Shown here piece after piece: positions 23,159 through 33,650 of a DNA stretch of 64,000 nt. Origin of the DNA: Hyaloperonospora brassicae (taxonomy: Eukaryota; Oomycota; Peronosporomycetes; Peronosporales; Peronosporaceae); contig CANTFL010001204.1 of the NCBI GenBank assembly GCA_947650285.1, forward strand, positions 62,001 through 126,000, given 5' to 3'. The notes under the pieces were generated by a model that had not been told where the DNA came from, made no database searches, and saw only the letters and a program-made list of their open reading frames with translations. Positions within the stretch are counted from its first letter, which is position 1; each line of letters begins with the position of its first letter. A program made the translations under genes and the position numbers.

Positions 23159-23942
23159 TGATTGACTGGGAGCAGCAGTAGCCGCACGGCAGTGACGCTG
23201 GTCGTGGGTTCCAGTCACACGTCGTGCAGAGTGCGGACGTGTTTATTTATCGAGTCGAGCGTAGGCACGAGACGAGCAGTGCTACTTTCCCACGCAGAGG
23301 GGGTGACAAGACAGACAGACAGACAGAGAGACTGACAGACAGAGAGAGTGACAGACAGAGAGAGAGAGAGCGAGACGGGTCGTGGAGTATTGTGATCCGA
23401 AGTGATAGGGTCCTCCCGTACGTCCGTCCGAGCGTCCGAGCGTGCGTACATGCGAATACACACACCTGAACGACACCACTTTTTAGTTTGCATTTTGCTG
23501 CTGTGCTGTGTTTGCTGTCTGTCGGGGGCAGGCGACGACAGTGCCCGCGGCGGTTCAATCGTTTCCCGTCCTCTCTCTCTCTCTCTCTCTCTCTCTCGTT
23601 TGTTTCTTCCCATCTTCCCTCCAGCAGCCAAAGGCGTTCGTTACATACAACACAAACCCACACAAGACACGAGTGTGCAACACGCTGCGTCGGGACGACG
23701 GCCGGTGGTCCTTCTTGCCGTGTTGTACTGCTGTCGTCGTTGGTCTCGTCGGTAGGTCCGCGCGGCGTGACCAGACGCTGCGTTCGGGCCGACGACCACA
23801 CGAGCGCGAGACAAAGGCACGAACGCCGCTGCCGCCTCTTCGTCACAAGAGGGAACGCACCATAGGAGAGAGAGAGAGACCACTCACACCACCTCCTGGT
23901 GTTAGTCACCGTCGAAACACAAACTGCCCGCCTCGTGCAATG
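23121..23942. other. Convergent 3' intergenic gap with simple repeats
   Basis: Lies between two converging genes. It contains (ACAG)n at about 23127-23159, ACAG/GAGA-rich DNA at about 23310-23375 and (TC)n at about 23571-23597. Long frames here are translated repeats. No RNA gene was seen. Confidence 0.6.
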
Positions 23943-26900
23943 CTACGAGAGGTGGAAGCTGCACTGGCCTTCGTGGATGCAATACAGCAACCGCTGCTTC
24001 ATGACCTCACGCGTCGAGTAGTCGGGCAATTTCAAGTAGTTCGTGCACGTGGACGCCGACGGCAGCACGGCGTCGTTTGCCTCGGCACGGGAGCCGTCGC
24101 TGGTCTGCACGAGTTTGCGCACGACCGTGAGTTTCGGCTCGAGGTTGCGCAGTCCACCCAGCGGCAGGCGATTGGCACCCGTGACGAAGCGCACAAACAG
24201 ACGCTGCTCGTCCAACGACAGCTCGCACAGAATCGACACGAGGTTGGCGATCGCACGACTGTCGGACGTGTACCCGTGGTCGCACACCAGGTGTTCCCAC
24301 AAGTCGACGCCGTCACGGTCCCAGATGGAGCCGCTAGCGCTGCGGTCGCTCAGCAACGCTTCGAGCTCGGGCACGTCAAACACCGGCAGGAAGTGAAAGA
24401 GCCGACGGTCTCCTTTGCCGCCGCAAATCTGCTCGAACCCTTGCTTGAACGCCTGCACTTGGCTCTTGATTGTCCGGTCCAGCAGGAACTCGAGATTCAG
24501 CGTCACGTACTGATGCAGGGTCGACAGTGTCACGGGAATGTCCTGGCCGCCCGGTTGCAGCGGAATCTCGTCGGCGCCAATCATCGTGAACGAGCAGCAC
24601 AGCGAGTCCACCTCCATCGTCCACGCAGCCACGTCGTCATCGTCTGGCTCGACGTCTCCCGACGCCCTCTTCATGGCATACTTGACCGCTAGATCGTGCA
24701 AGTAGCGCAGCGAGTTGGCCAGCACCGGGTCCAGCTCTTCGACGAAAGAAAGCGATGACTCCACGCTCACACCGTCGCCTACCAGTGTCTCGCCGCGCAA
24801 CGCTCGCACAAATGGACGGGCAAACGGCAAGTTCAGCAGCCGCTCGTCTAGGATAGCTTGACTCACGAAGCGGCCCAAGAACCGGAACCATGCTAGCGCG
24901 TTTACCTCGTCCCCACTGAATGAACATGCATCGTCATCCAGGCTGTCGGAACCATTCGGCCCGGCCATACTGTCGAGTGACGTTCTACTCGCGTCCAATT
25001 CGCTGTCGCTGAGGTACGGCTTTGGGTACAGACCAAAAGGAGCCGTCACAGGTGGACCGCCGCCGACGGTGCCGTTCAGTAGAGCAGCCTCACTGAGATA
25101 ATTCAGCGACTCCACCTCCGACTCCAGCACATCTGGACTGCGTGCGAGATTCTCCACCAGCATCTCCACGTCCTTTCGCGTGATTGCAGATATCATGACA
25201 TTCAACGGAGTGCCTTCACACAAGGGCGATACATGCTTTGTCACGGCACGATAGTCCCTCTCAAACATACGTCGACCCGACCGCGAGACCATGCGATTTC
25301 CATCCATGACAACAATACCGGCATCTGTGCCGGGAAAGTTCACCGTATCACAGTGCGCACACTGCAGGACGGGATGCTGTACGCGCTTGGTATCCGTAGG
25401 AAACACCTTGGCAAGGTACTGTGCTTCTTCATCACTCAGAATCCACCACTTGAGCATGTAGCCAACTGCAGGCTTCGCCGTGCTGTCGTTCCCTTCCGCA
25501 TCGTCATCTGAACTGCAGTCGCAGGAAGTCGCTGCAAGATGCCAGTTGTGGTTGTCCAAACATCGCGCACACTGCGGGATGGAATCGCTTGGAGGTTGCC
25601 GTCGCTCTGGTACTGCACACGCACTATCCTTCCCGCACGTTTGGCTTGGGTCAATGTCAGTGGTATCTCCCTCGCTATCTGCACCTCTGTTCTCGCGCGT
25701 GAGCAACTGTTGGTGGACGGGACATACCGGAATGTAAAGTGCCTTGCAATGCGAACAGTGGTATACTGCGACGCGATGGTACCCTCGTATAGCTAACGAG
25801 CCATTGGCCTGGTTCGTCTTGGTCGAGTCTATGTCGGCGCCATCATGTTTTCGCTTTTGCTCGTCATCTGCGCTATGAGTAGCTCCAGACACCACCTGGT
25901 CATCATCATCCCGCCAAAGCTGCAACTGCTTGGACTGTATCTGCTGGCACACTAGAGTAAAGAACTCTGTTGTCGGCCCCAGACCAGTGCCCACTTCGCC
26001 AAGAAACTCAATCTCGATCACTGCCTTTTTCCCACCGTACAATGTCAACAGCTTTATCGCCGACTGCAAAAGGCGCGACCGTGCTACCCGCACTTTCAGC
26101 CGAGGAAGCTTCACCATTTGCATAATGTTGTCCAGGGCGGACGTCTGTGTACGACTAGTTGCATCGCGGTATCGACGCCGGCCGCCAGTGACGCTGGATC
26201 GGGCCTGGCGCGTCTGGGCTGGTTCTTCCATCACAGCTTTTTTCCACACCGACCGACATAAATACTGAATGGCTCTTGAGCACCCGCACGTTGTCGCATA
26301 CATAAAGTGATGCCGTGTCTCAAACTCAAGCACGAACGGAAACTCATACACGAGACGAGAACACCACTTTGGCAGGTGGTTGGCTACGATGTTTACGGGC
26401 TGCTGCAGTGCACGGCGCACCTGGAGGCTAAGGTAGCTGTTCACGAAATTTAGCTGCATTCCAAACGGCCTCCTAACACACTGCTCTCGCAAAAGCTTTA
26501 GCAGCGCCAGTAAGTCCCACACATCGTCCCACCACTGCTCCACCACATCAACGACTGCCGGTTCCGACGACAAAGACGATGCCGCAACAGTTTGACGGCT
26601 CTCACCAGTAGACTCCGGAGTGACAATATCATCTGCCGAGACTGGGACAGCTGCTACTCGAAACGTGATATCATGAGGCGATGCTGTCCATAAAGCAGAT
26701 CCGGACGTCGGCAAGCCCCTGGACGTCGATCGGCGAGCTTCCAAGTCGGACTCCACATGATCAGTCGCGCCGATCGCTCCAAACTTTACGATAGCCTCCA
26801 AGATACTCATGTCTGCTGGAAGCACTCGCCCTTTGTACACCGCAACCACTCTTCGCGGATCTATATCATCGTTGTGGAACCCTTCGCGACCATCGAGCTC

Positions 26901-29519
26901 GGCGCCTCCGCTGTCATCGTCTTCTTCTGACAATTCATCAGAAATAACATCAGCGTCCCGATCTCTACCAAACAGCTTATCCGCAATAAAGTCTTCCATC
27001 GTTTCAATCCGAGCGAGAGGTTCCACTAGCACGACTGTGTCGTGGACACTGCACTTGTTCAAGTCGCACTTGCTCTTTCGATTTTGGGCCGACAAAGTTC
27101 GTTTCGCCCTACCCATCTCCACGTCGTCGTGATAGCCACTGTCTGCGTGATCGATACCTTGGTCTTCATTGCCAGACTCAGACGTTTGTTTTGCTTCCTC
27201 AATCAACACGTGCACCTTGATATGCTGAGTTAGTTGGTCCAGATCCGTCACAATGCTACCAGACGAAAGATTCATAGACGACGATCCCGCGGCAGAAACC
27301 ACAAACACATCCTTCTCAGAAGAGATTGCATCTTGCAAACATCGCGAAAGCAATGTCACAAATTCGAGCCCACCGCCGTCAGTTCCTTGCATCTCTATCA
27401 TCTGGGAAAACGCTCGCTGGCCCTTGTCGAACGATAAAACACGAATGAGCACATTCACTAATCCGCTGCAAGCAATCTCATGGGCAGTCAACGTGTCATT
27501 TCCTCTCACGACGAACTCTCGCAGCTGTACCAGCACATCGAGCAGCGGCGTGGTCTGATCATTTCTGGTCGTGTTACTAAAAGCCAGCGCTGTTTGCAGC
27601 TCGTCCACAAGCCGCTCAAACGCAGCCATTACACTTATCATCGAATTTTCGTCACCCAAATAATCACCAACAAGCCGATTCGCGATGGCGCGAATATTCT
27701 GCAAATCACTCTCATCTTTGTCTTCTTCGGGCTCGAGGATAGTAGACGCGTAATGGCGGATGATACTTGTGACACCATACCGCTCGTACTCTTCTTTTGC
27801 CGCCTCTTGAGCACCAGCATGCTGTAGAGGCATCACGGCGATTCTCAGCGCTAGCTGTATCAGCGCAACATCGTTATCCGCTTTGTGCTTCGCAGAAGCT
27901 ATCGCTGTCGTGGCAGCACGCTTGGGACGCAGCACCCGTGCAAGAAAAGCGGCAAGTCGCGCCAACTCAGTTCGTTCTTGGATTTTGAAAGGCTGCTGAG
28001 TAGCATATACCAATGAGCAACATCGAGATATGACGCCGAGACAATCGCATCGCAAATCTGGTCGGGAAGTTGCGTCATACACGCGAGTGATCAGCGGCAA
28101 CATACCGTGTGCCAACGTGAGCGTTGCCGGTGGAATTGCTTCACCTGCTGGCGAAACATCGTCTGCAAACGGCACGACGACTAGCACCAGCTTGAGGGTC
28201 TCGCGGAGCAGCTGGTTCTCCGAGATGACTTCTTGCTTAGCCAGCAACGCTGTCACAATCGGTGGCAACTTGACAAAGCGCAAGTACGACGTACTCAAAA
28301 CGTGCGCCATCTCGTCCACGTCACTTGGCACACAAGTCAGGAGGCACGAGAAAAAGCGCAAGATGCTAGTGTACCCCGCAGGTGCCAATTGCGACGACAG
28401 TGGTGCCGCCGTCGCAGCTACAGCACCGCCTGCTCCGTCCACACCTGCGTACCACGTCAGCTTATCCACGAGCAGTGCACAGATCTCCTCTGTTGCAACC
28501 ATCCGGGCAAACGCTTGGTCCTGGGCAAACGCTTGGCTCTCCCCCAGCTTTTGCAAACACGCGACGCTGCTCTGCACGATATCGTTGTCCAGCGAGCGCA
28601 AGAGATTGGTGAGAAACGGCAGCCCGTGACGCAGTTGCGTCTTCATGGACAGTGGAAAGTCCGTAGCCAATTGGCTCACGATCCGCGCAGCGCGTCGTTG
28701 GATCTCCAGTGGAAAAAAGTCGATAAACTGCAACACGGCAACGAATCCGTTCTCCTGGATAACCTGCAGGCGGTACTGCGCGCACAGCTTCGCAACGTGC
28801 GCGGGCGCCGCTGACGCCGACGACAGGACCGGTATCATCACCAGCCGACTGCTGCTCGCTGCCCGGAGCGCGGTCTCTGCTTTGCACACAATGGTCTCGA
28901 GCATCTGGAGAGCCAGTTCCGCCACGTCAATGTACTCGATCGCCACGAGCTTCGCGCACAAAGCGCCAATCACGTGCTCGCTCGCAGCCAATGGGATCGC
29001 CGCGCTGGGGAACAGCTCGAGCGCCATCGACAGCGCGCGCGCCGCCAACAGGAGCACGTCCATAGACGGTGACTGGCGCAGCAGCGCGACGATCAGCGGC
29101 ACAAAGACGTCCACACGGAAGCCCGCGACCGCCAGCGCGTCTTCCGTGGACAGCGACAGCGTCTCGCAGAGCGTCGCGAGCGCTTCGAGCTGCGTCGCGG
29201 TTGGCGCGGGCGCTTGCAATTGGCTCACGAGGTGCTGGAAGAAACACGGGCGCGTCTGATTGGCGGAAAGGTCGGCCCGCGGCAATGAGTGCGCGCGCGC
29301 CGGCGCGGACTCGGAAGTTGAAGTGGCGCTAGGGGTGGGGGTGTGGAGTTGCTCGAGCAGCGCGCGGAGCGACGGCGAGACGGCGTCGTCGTGCAGCGCC
29401 GAGAGGAGCGCGTGGGCGTCGGCGCTGTGCAGGTGCGCGAGCGCGTGGTGCGCGTCGAGGCGGTCGAGCTCCGCGTACGCGTCGTCGTCCTCGGCGCCGC
29501 TGTCGCTGCGCGCACTCAT
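23943..29519 (-). CDS. HECT-type E3 ubiquitin ligase (TRIP12/UPL3-like)
   Basis: A single 1858-codon frame. The ATG at 29519 (MSARSDSGAEDDD) is chosen because the open frame further upstream is low-complexity, UTR-like sequence. Residues about 85-360 form ARM-type helical repeats (for example a GFVAVLQFIDFF segment), as in TRIP12 and plant UPL3. A long Ser/Asp/Glu-rich middle follows. The C-terminal HECT domain begins about residue 1130, with GEVGTGLGPTTEFFTLV near 1178. It ends with STCTNYLKLPDYS and the family's FHLS tail. The catalytic cysteine is residue 1825, 33 from the end, as in TRIP12. An insertion of roughly 300 residues in the HECT N-lobe carries several CxxC pairs (YHCSHC, QCARC, LQCAHC). 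The protein transfers ubiquitin from E2 to substrates, probably nuclear ones by analogy. No introns are apparent. Confidence 0.93.
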   Translation of the reverse strand: MSARSDSGAEDDDAYAELDRLDAHHALAHLHSADAHALLSALHDDAVSPSLRALLEQLHTPTPSATSTSESAPARAHSLPRADLSANQTRPCFFQHLVSQLQAPAPTATQLEALATLCETLSLSTEDALAVAGFRVDVFVPLIVALLRQSPSMDVLLLAARALSMALELFPSAAIPLAASEHVIGALCAKLVAIEYIDVAELALQMLETIVCKAETALRAASSSRLVMIPVLSSASAAPAHVAKLCAQYRLQVIQENGFVAVLQFIDFFPLEIQRRAARIVSQLATDFPLSMKTQLRHGLPFLTNLLRSLDNDIVQSSVACLQKLGESQAFAQDQAFARMVATEEICALLVDKLTWYAGVDGAGGAVAATAAPLSSQLAPAGYTSILRFFSCLLTCVPSDVDEMAHVLSTSYLRFVKLPPIVTALLAKQEVISENQLLRETLKLVLVVVPFADDVSPAGEAIPPATLTLAHGMLPLITRVYDATSRPDLRCDCLGVISRCCSLVYATQQPFKIQERTELARLAAFLARVLRPKRAATTAIASAKHKADNDVALIQLALRIAVMPLQHAGAQEAAKEEYERYGVTSIIRHYASTILEPEEDKDESDLQNIRAIANRLVGDYLGDENSMISVMAAFERLVDELQTALAFSNTTRNDQTTPLLDVLVQLREFVVRGNDTLTAHEIACSGLVNVLIRVLSFDKGQRAFSQMIEMQGTDGGGLEFVTLLSRCLQDAISSEKDVFVVSAAGSSSMNLSSGSIVTDLDQLTQHIKVHVLIEEAKQTSESGNEDQGIDHADSGYHDDVEMGRAKRTLSAQNRKSKCDLNKCSVHDTVVLVEPLARIETMEDFIADKLFGRDRDADVISDELSEEDDDSGGAELDGREGFHNDDIDPRRVVAVYKGRVLPADMSILEAIVKFGAIGATDHVESDLEARRSTSRGLPTSGSALWTASPHDITFRVAAVPVSADDIVTPESTGESRQTVAASSLSSEPAVVDVVEQWWDDVWDLLALLKLLREQCVRRPFGMQLNFVNSYLSLQVRRALQQPVNIVANHLPKWCSRLVYEFPFVLEFETRHHFMYATTCGCSRAIQYLCRSVWKKAVMEEPAQTRQARSSVTGGRRRYRDATSRTQTSALDNIMQMVKLPRLKVRVARSRLLQSAIKLLTLYGGKKAVIEIEFLGEVGTGLGPTTEFFTLVCQQIQSKQLQLWRDDDDQVVSGATHSADDEQKRKHDGADIDSTKTNQANGSLAIRGYHRVAVYHCSHCKALYIPVCPVHQQLLTRENRGADSEGDTTDIDPSQTCGKDSACAVPERRQPPSDSIPQCARCLDNHNWHLAATSCDCSSDDDAEGNDSTAKPAVGYMLKWWILSDEEAQYLAKVFPTDTKRVQHPVLQCAHCDTVNFPGTDAGIVVMDGNRMVSRSGRRMFERDYRAVTKHVSPLCEGTPLNVMISAITRKDVEMLVENLARSPDVLESEVESLNYLSEAALLNGTVGGGPPVTAPFGLYPKPYLSDSELDASRTSLDSMAGPNGSDSLDDDACSFSGDEVNALAWFRFLGRFVSQAILDERLLNLPFARPFVRALRGETLVGDGVSVESSLSFVEELDPVLANSLRYLHDLAVKYAMKRASGDVEPDDDDVAAWTMEVDSLCCSFTMIGADEIPLQPGGQDIPVTLSTLHQYVTLNLEFLLDRTIKSQVQAFKQGFEQICGGKGDRRLFHFLPVFDVPELEALLSDRSASGSIWDRDGVDLWEHLVCDHGYTSDSRAIANLVSILCELSLDEQRLFVRFVTGANRLPLGGLRNLEPKLTVVRKLVQTSDGSRAEANDAVLPSASTCTNYLKLPDYSTREVMKQRLLYCIHEGQCSFHLS

Positions 29520-29989
29520 GTGGGCGCCGACGTTGTCGTTTGGTGGTGGGTCGGTCGGTCGTTCTTTGGGTGCCTGTGGTGGTGGGGTTGGGACTGGGTG
29601 GCTCAGAAGGCCGAATCTGAGTCGAAGAAAGTGGTCGAAGTGTGTTGTGGGTGTTTGTGAGCGCGCCAGGTGGAAGCGTGGGTTTTTCTGAGCTAAGTGG
29701 GTGGGTGGGTGGGTAGTCGCGAGGTCGGGGTCGGATACAACGACATAATATATAGTTAGCAAGAGAGAGAGAAAGAAAATGCGAGAACTGGTGTGGTGGT
29801 CAGCATGATATGACAGAGCTGGAGCAATTCGCAAGAGTGACAGGTCGAGACGGCAAGTCAAATAGAAACTTGAAATGATTCTGCAGCCTCGAGCATAACG
29901 GGACAGACATTGTCATAACCGAGAAGGTTTAGATCTGCTAATGCTGCTGCTGCTGCTGCTACTACTACTACTACCACCACTAGCACTAG

Positions 29990-30054
<65 letters not shown>

Positions 30055-30186
30055 TCACTATCGCGACGACGGCGACAACAATCTCCATCACTACTATCAC
30101 TCCTACTATTCTCCGTCAACGTCCTCGTTTACTTCATTGATATGCATCGATCGAGTCCATTATGTGCATACTCGTATACTGCCTCA
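29520..30186. other. Gap between HECT ligase and IDH genes
   Basis: Promoter/5' leader of the HECT ligase gene plus the 3' end of the IDH gene. GTGG-rich repeats (about 29570-29590 and 29697-29713) and a long CTG/CTA triplet tract are the only features seen. Confidence 0.6.
29943..30055. repeat. Trinucleotide microsatellite (CTG)n(CTA)n
   Basis: Six CTG triplets, then CTA triplets interrupted by ACC and AGC, total about 113 bp. It lies about 130-245 bp beyond the IDH stop codon, so probably in or near its 3' untranslated region. Length variation between isolates is likely. Confidence 0.9.
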
Positions 30187-31470
30187 TCAACTCGCATCTC
30201 CTGCGCCTGCTGCAGCAGCTGCTACAAAGCGACTGCGTATCTTGGCTGCCACCACATCGATAAACTCAAACGTGTTGAGGTAGTGCTCGCGCTTCAAGTT
30301 GGAGCCGTGCACGAGCATTGCCAGATCCTTTGTCATCTCGCCGCCCTCGACGCTCTCGATCACACACGCCTCGAGCTCTTTGCAAAACCACTCGAGCTGC
30401 CGGTTCGCGTCCAGCTTGGCTCGGTGCAGCAAGCCGCGCGTCCAGGCGAAAATACTCGCAATCGAGTTGGTGCTCGTCTCGCCTCCTTTCTGGTGCACGC
30501 GGTAGTGCCTCGTCACTGTACCGTGCGCCGCTTCGGCTTCCAGCGTGCGTCCGTCTGGCGTCAAGAGGACACTCGTCATGAGACCGAGCGATCCAAACCC
30601 TTGCGCCAGCACGTCCGACTGTACGTCGCCGTCGTAGTTCTTGCAGGCCCAGACGAACCCGCCCTTGGACTTGAGGCACTGCGCGACCATGTCGTCGATC
30701 AAGCGGTGCTCGTACCACGTACCGACTGCGTCAAACTTGGGCTTGAACGACGTCTCGTACATGTGCTGGAACACGTCCTTAAAGTGGCCGTCGTAGCGCT
30801 TGAGAATGGTGTTCTTCGTGCTCAAGTACAGCGGCATCTTGCGCTCGAGCGCAAACTCAAAGCACGACTTGGCAAAGCCCGCAATGGACGCGGTCGTGTT
30901 GTACATCCCGAGGGCGACGCCGCCGTCCGTGAAGTCGTACACGTGGTGCTCTTCTGGCTTTGCACCAGCCCGTGCCGGCGTGAACGTGAGCGTGAACGTG
31001 CCGGGCTCTGTCGCGACAAAGTCAATGGCCCTGTACTGGTCGCCGAACGCGTGTCGGCCAATGACAATGGGCTCTTTCCAGCCCGGCACGAGCTTGGGGA
31101 TGTTCTGGCACAGAATGGGTTCGCGGAAGACAGTGCCGCCCAAGGCGTTGCGCAGTGTGCCATTGGGGCTGAGCCACATTTGCTTGAGCTGAAACTCCTC
31201 GACACGGGCCGCGTCCGGCGTAATGGTCGCGCACTTGATGCCGACGTGATGGGTCTGGATCGCCCGCGCAGCTTCGAGCGTCACGCTGTCGTTCGTGGCG
31301 TTGCGGTGCTCGAGACTGAGGTCAAAGTACGCGATGTGGAGGTCCAGAAACGGGCAAATGAGCTGCTCGCGGATGGCTTTCCAGATGACGCGCGTCATTT
31401 CGTCGCCGTCGAGCTCCACGATGGGGTTCGCGACGGAGATTTTGGACGCGACGTCGACCGCGTCGGTCAT
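30187..31470 (-). CDS. IDH: NADP-dependent isocitrate dehydrogenase
   Basis: A 427-residue intact frame for the dimeric eukaryotic NADP-IDH, which oxidises isocitrate to 2-oxoglutarate and CO2, making NADPH. Visible signatures: [13 protein letters not shown] at the N-terminus; the substrate loop [32 protein letters not shown] with the isocitrate-binding arginine at residue 139 (the position of R132 in human IDH1); the metal-binding [10 protein letters not shown]; and the NADP-binding [13 protein letters not shown]. The N-terminus ([12 protein letters not shown]) is not an obvious mitochondrial presequence. The C-terminus ends in an Ala/Gly-rich tail with no SKL peroxisome signal, so a cytosolic enzyme is the simplest reading. 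No introns. It lies in tandem with, and upstream of, the HECT ligase gene. Confidence 0.97.
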   Translation of the reverse strand: MTDAVDVASKISVANPIVELDGDEMTRVIWKAIREQLICPFLDLHIAYFDLSLEHRNATNDSVTLEAARAIQTHHVGIKCATITPDAARVEEFQLKQMWLSPNGTLRNALGGTVFREPILCQNIPKLVPGWKEPIVIGRHAFGDQYRAIDFVATEPGTFTLTFTPARAGAKPEEHHVYDFTDGGVALGMYNTTASIAGFAKSCFEFALERKMPLYLSTKNTILKRYDGHFKDVFQHMYETSFKPKFDAVGTWYEHRLIDDMVAQCLKSKGGFVWACKNYDGDVQSDVLAQGFGSLGLMTSVLLTPDGRTLEAEAAHGTVTRHYRVHQKGGETSTNSIASIFAWTRGLLHRAKLDANRQLEWFCKELEACVIESVEGGEMTKDLAMLVHGSNLKREHYLNTFEFIDVVAAKIRSRFVAAAAAGAGDAS

Positions 31471-31840
31471 GAGGGGAGACGAGAAGCGGAAGAGGAGAAG
31501 AGGGGGAAGAAGAGGAGGAAGAAGAGGAGCGAATGGGATCGAAGCGAGTTGGACGGACGTTAGTTTGCGTGATGTGCATCCAGTGGACCTGATCAGATCG
31601 GTATCAGAAGGTGACGGGGGCGATGGAGCGCTGTCATTGGCTGCTCACTTTGAGGTTCAGCCATGTTGAAGTGGCTCTCTCTCGATCGATTGATCGACCT
31701 ACAGGCAGTAAAGTGCCGTCTTGCTGAATGGGTCTGTCAGTGGTGTGCAATACAATAGGTAAGTTACGGCCGTACATGAAGACTTGGCTAGGCTAGGATG
31801 GGTGCTATCTGCTATGGACCTGCTTTGGCTCCAGTGGCTG
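31471..31840. other. Gap between IDH and OSTalpha-like genes
   Basis: About 370 bp serving as IDH promoter and as 3' end of the OSTalpha-like gene. A GAAGAGGA-rich purine stretch (plus strand, about 31483-31530) lies just upstream of the IDH ATG and would be its pyrimidine-rich leader on the minus strand. Confidence 0.5.
31636..31640 (-). promoter_or_regulatory. CCAAT box upstream of IDH
   Basis: AGCCAATGA reads on the minus strand about 165 bases upstream of the IDH start codon, a typical distance and orientation for a CCAAT element. Motif evidence only. Confidence 0.35.
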
Positions 31841-33415
31841 TCACAACGTGGCATGCTCGTGCTCGTGCCGCAGGTGGTCGTGGACGTTGTTGGCGCTAGG
31901 AAAGCTGTTCGATCGCTGCCGCACCGGCGTCTCTACTGACGCAGCATCGTCGTCGTCGTCGTCGTCGTCGTCTGCTGTCGGTGACGCAGCACCAAGTGCC
32001 AGCTCTCGCACGCCTTCCTCGAGAGCTCCAGCTGCCTCGTCCGCGTCGACACTCTTGACCTGGTCGTCGTCCTGCGGGTTGGCCGTCACGACGTCGCTGT
32101 CCTTGTCACCGCTCTCGCTCTTCTTTGCTGATAGCTCGCGCTCGACCGTCTCGCCATGCGTTGACGCAGGCACTGCAGCTGCCCTCGCACTCGACTCGAG
32201 CGCGACTGCAATCGTCCCATTGTCCCCATAGTCTTCCCGGCCATTGCCCTCTTCATCGTCATCGTCGTCTTCGTCGTCAATGACAAAGCGCGGCGCCCGT
32301 GCGTTCGCGTGGGCCATGGCCGCTGGACTGTCTCCCGCCGCCGGCAGCGGGTCGCAAAAGCCCGTCGCTGCGTCGCTCTTCCGCGCGCGACTGGTGGTCT
32401 CGCCGCCGCGCTGCAGCACATAGTCGCGGTACGACGGCATGAAGTTGTGGTACGCGTCGGCCAAGATGTCCGACAAGCTCAAGACCTCTTTCATGTTGCT
32501 GAGCACCTCCGAGTCGGGCAGGCGGTCCAAGTGCTTCTTAAACTGACTCGCGTTGAACGCCACGAGGTGCACGACGGCAAAGAGCACCATCTCGACGCAC
32601 AAAATCAGGTCTTTCCACGCGACCGCCTGGTCGTGCGTCAGGCCCGGGACGACGCCCCAGTCGAGCAGACTGTTTTGCCAGAACGTGAGGAACACGACGC
32701 CCTTAACGGCAAAGAACTTGAGCACGGGGCGGAACGGCGCGAGGATGGGCTGCACGGCGCGGTAGAAGAGCCACAGGCCGTAGAGCGCCACCGAGTAGGA
32801 CGCGTTGTAGACCACGACGAGCACGAGCTGGTACGCCGCCGTGTGGTACGTGCCGCAGGCCAACATCCCGAGCGACAGCGCGGCCATGAGCGGCTTGAGG
32901 AAGACAAACTGAATCGTCGCGCGCTTGCAGAGGCGCAAGAGACGGCCGTCGCGGCCCAAGGGGTCAAAGCAGCGGTCAAAGGGCCACAGGTGGCGCACGT
33001 CGGGTTCGCTCTGGAGCTTTAGCGCGCAGACGGACTCACCCCCTGTGAAACTTAATATCAGCGCCAAAAAGCTGTAGACCACAAACGCTTCGTAGCAGTC
33101 GCGGATCGAGTCCAAGTAGAGCGCATAGTGGACGAACGTGAGCGAGAGGAGCGAGCCGAGCGCGTAGACGGGGACGATCGCGAGGATGCGCACGATGTAG
33201 CGCTGCAGCGGCGGCCGCGAGTAGTGCACGAGGTGCTGCACGATGTTGTAGACGCTCAGGAGCGTGGCCAGCACGCAGCAGGCGAAGGCCAGGAGCACGC
33301 AGGCCGCGCGGTGCGTCTCGACGGCGTTGAGCGCGAGGCCGAACACGCGCGCGTCGCCCGTGGCGTTGCTGCGCAGGCCGCTCGACGCGGGGAGGGCGTG
33401 CTCGGGCGCGTCCAT
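31841..33415 (-). CDS. Seven-helix OSTalpha/TMEM184 family membrane protein
   Basis: A 524-residue protein from the ATG at 33415; the open frame runs four codons further up to a TTG, which I do not take as the start. Seven hydrophobic helices fill residues about 35-310. The family (solute transporter Ostalpha, DUF300) is marked by helix 1 ending before LVHYSRPPLQRYIVRI, by FTGGE followed by HLWPF, by the KRATIQFVFLKP stretch, and by the LKFFAVKGVVFLTFWQN helix. The helical part ends with an amphipathic stretch containing SDILADAYHNFMPSYRDYVLQ. The last 180 residues are Ser/Asp/Glu-rich and cytoplasmic by prediction, with an 8-9 Asp run near the end. Relatives act in organic solute or steroid transport, or on vacuolar/endosomal membranes; the substrate here is unknown. 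Confidence 0.93.
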   Translation of the reverse strand: MDAPEHALPASSGLRSNATGDARVFGLALNAVETHRAACVLLAFACCVLATLLSVYNIVQHLVHYSRPPLQRYIVRILAIVPVYALGSLLSLTFVHYALYLDSIRDCYEAFVVYSFLALILSFTGGESVCALKLQSEPDVRHLWPFDRCFDPLGRDGRLLRLCKRATIQFVFLKPLMAALSLGMLACGTYHTAAYQLVLVVVYNASYSVALYGLWLFYRAVQPILAPFRPVLKFFAVKGVVFLTFWQNSLLDWGVVPGLTHDQAVAWKDLILCVEMVLFAVVHLVAFNASQFKKHLDRLPDSEVLSNMKEVLSLSDILADAYHNFMPSYRDYVLQRGGETTSRARKSDAATGFCDPLPAAGDSPAAMAHANARAPRFVIDDEDDDDDEEGNGREDYGDNGTIAVALESSARAAAVPASTHGETVERELSAKKSESGDKDSDVVTANPQDDDQVKSVDADEAAGALEEGVRELALGAASPTADDDDDDDDDAASVETPVRQRSNSFPSANNVHDHLRHEHEHATL

Positions 33416-33480
33416 GGGGGAAACCAACTATGAGAGACTATCAAGTGTCGCCGGTTTGGAGTCGGTCGGAATGGTTATAT

Positions 33481-33529
33481 GTACAGGAATGCTTAGATGT
33501 ACAGGAATGCTTAGATGTACAGGAATGTA
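33481..33529. repeat. 18-bp tandem repeat, about 2.7 copies
   Basis: The unit GTACAGGAATGCTTAGAT occurs at 33481-33498 and 33499-33516, with a partial third copy to 33529. It sits less than 120 bp upstream of the OSTalpha-like gene start. Confidence 0.85.
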
Positions 33530-33532
33530 TGT

Positions 33533-33650
33533 TGGTCTGTCGGTCAGTCGGAATGATTGTCGGTCTGTCGGTCAGTCGGAATGATTGTCGGTCAGTCAGT
33601 CAGTCGGAATGATTGTCGGTCTGTCGGTCTGTCGGTCTGTCGGTCTGTGG
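33533..33650. repeat. CGGT(C)TGT / CAGTCGGAATGATTGT tandem array
   Basis: Nested tandem repeats: three 28-bp-like units (GGTCTGTCGGTCAGTCGGAATGATTGTC and variants) followed by 8-bp CGGTCTGT units. Located in the upstream region of the OSTalpha-like gene. Confidence 0.85.

Noticed and set aside
23508..24692. 394-codon plus-strand frame overlapping the HECT gene end
   Set aside because: An antisense shadow of the HECT domain joined to a CT-repeat; no motif on this strand.
29941..31563. 540-codon plus-strand frame across the IDH gene
   Set aside because: It is the antisense shadow of the clearly coding IDH gene, extended by a triplet repeat.
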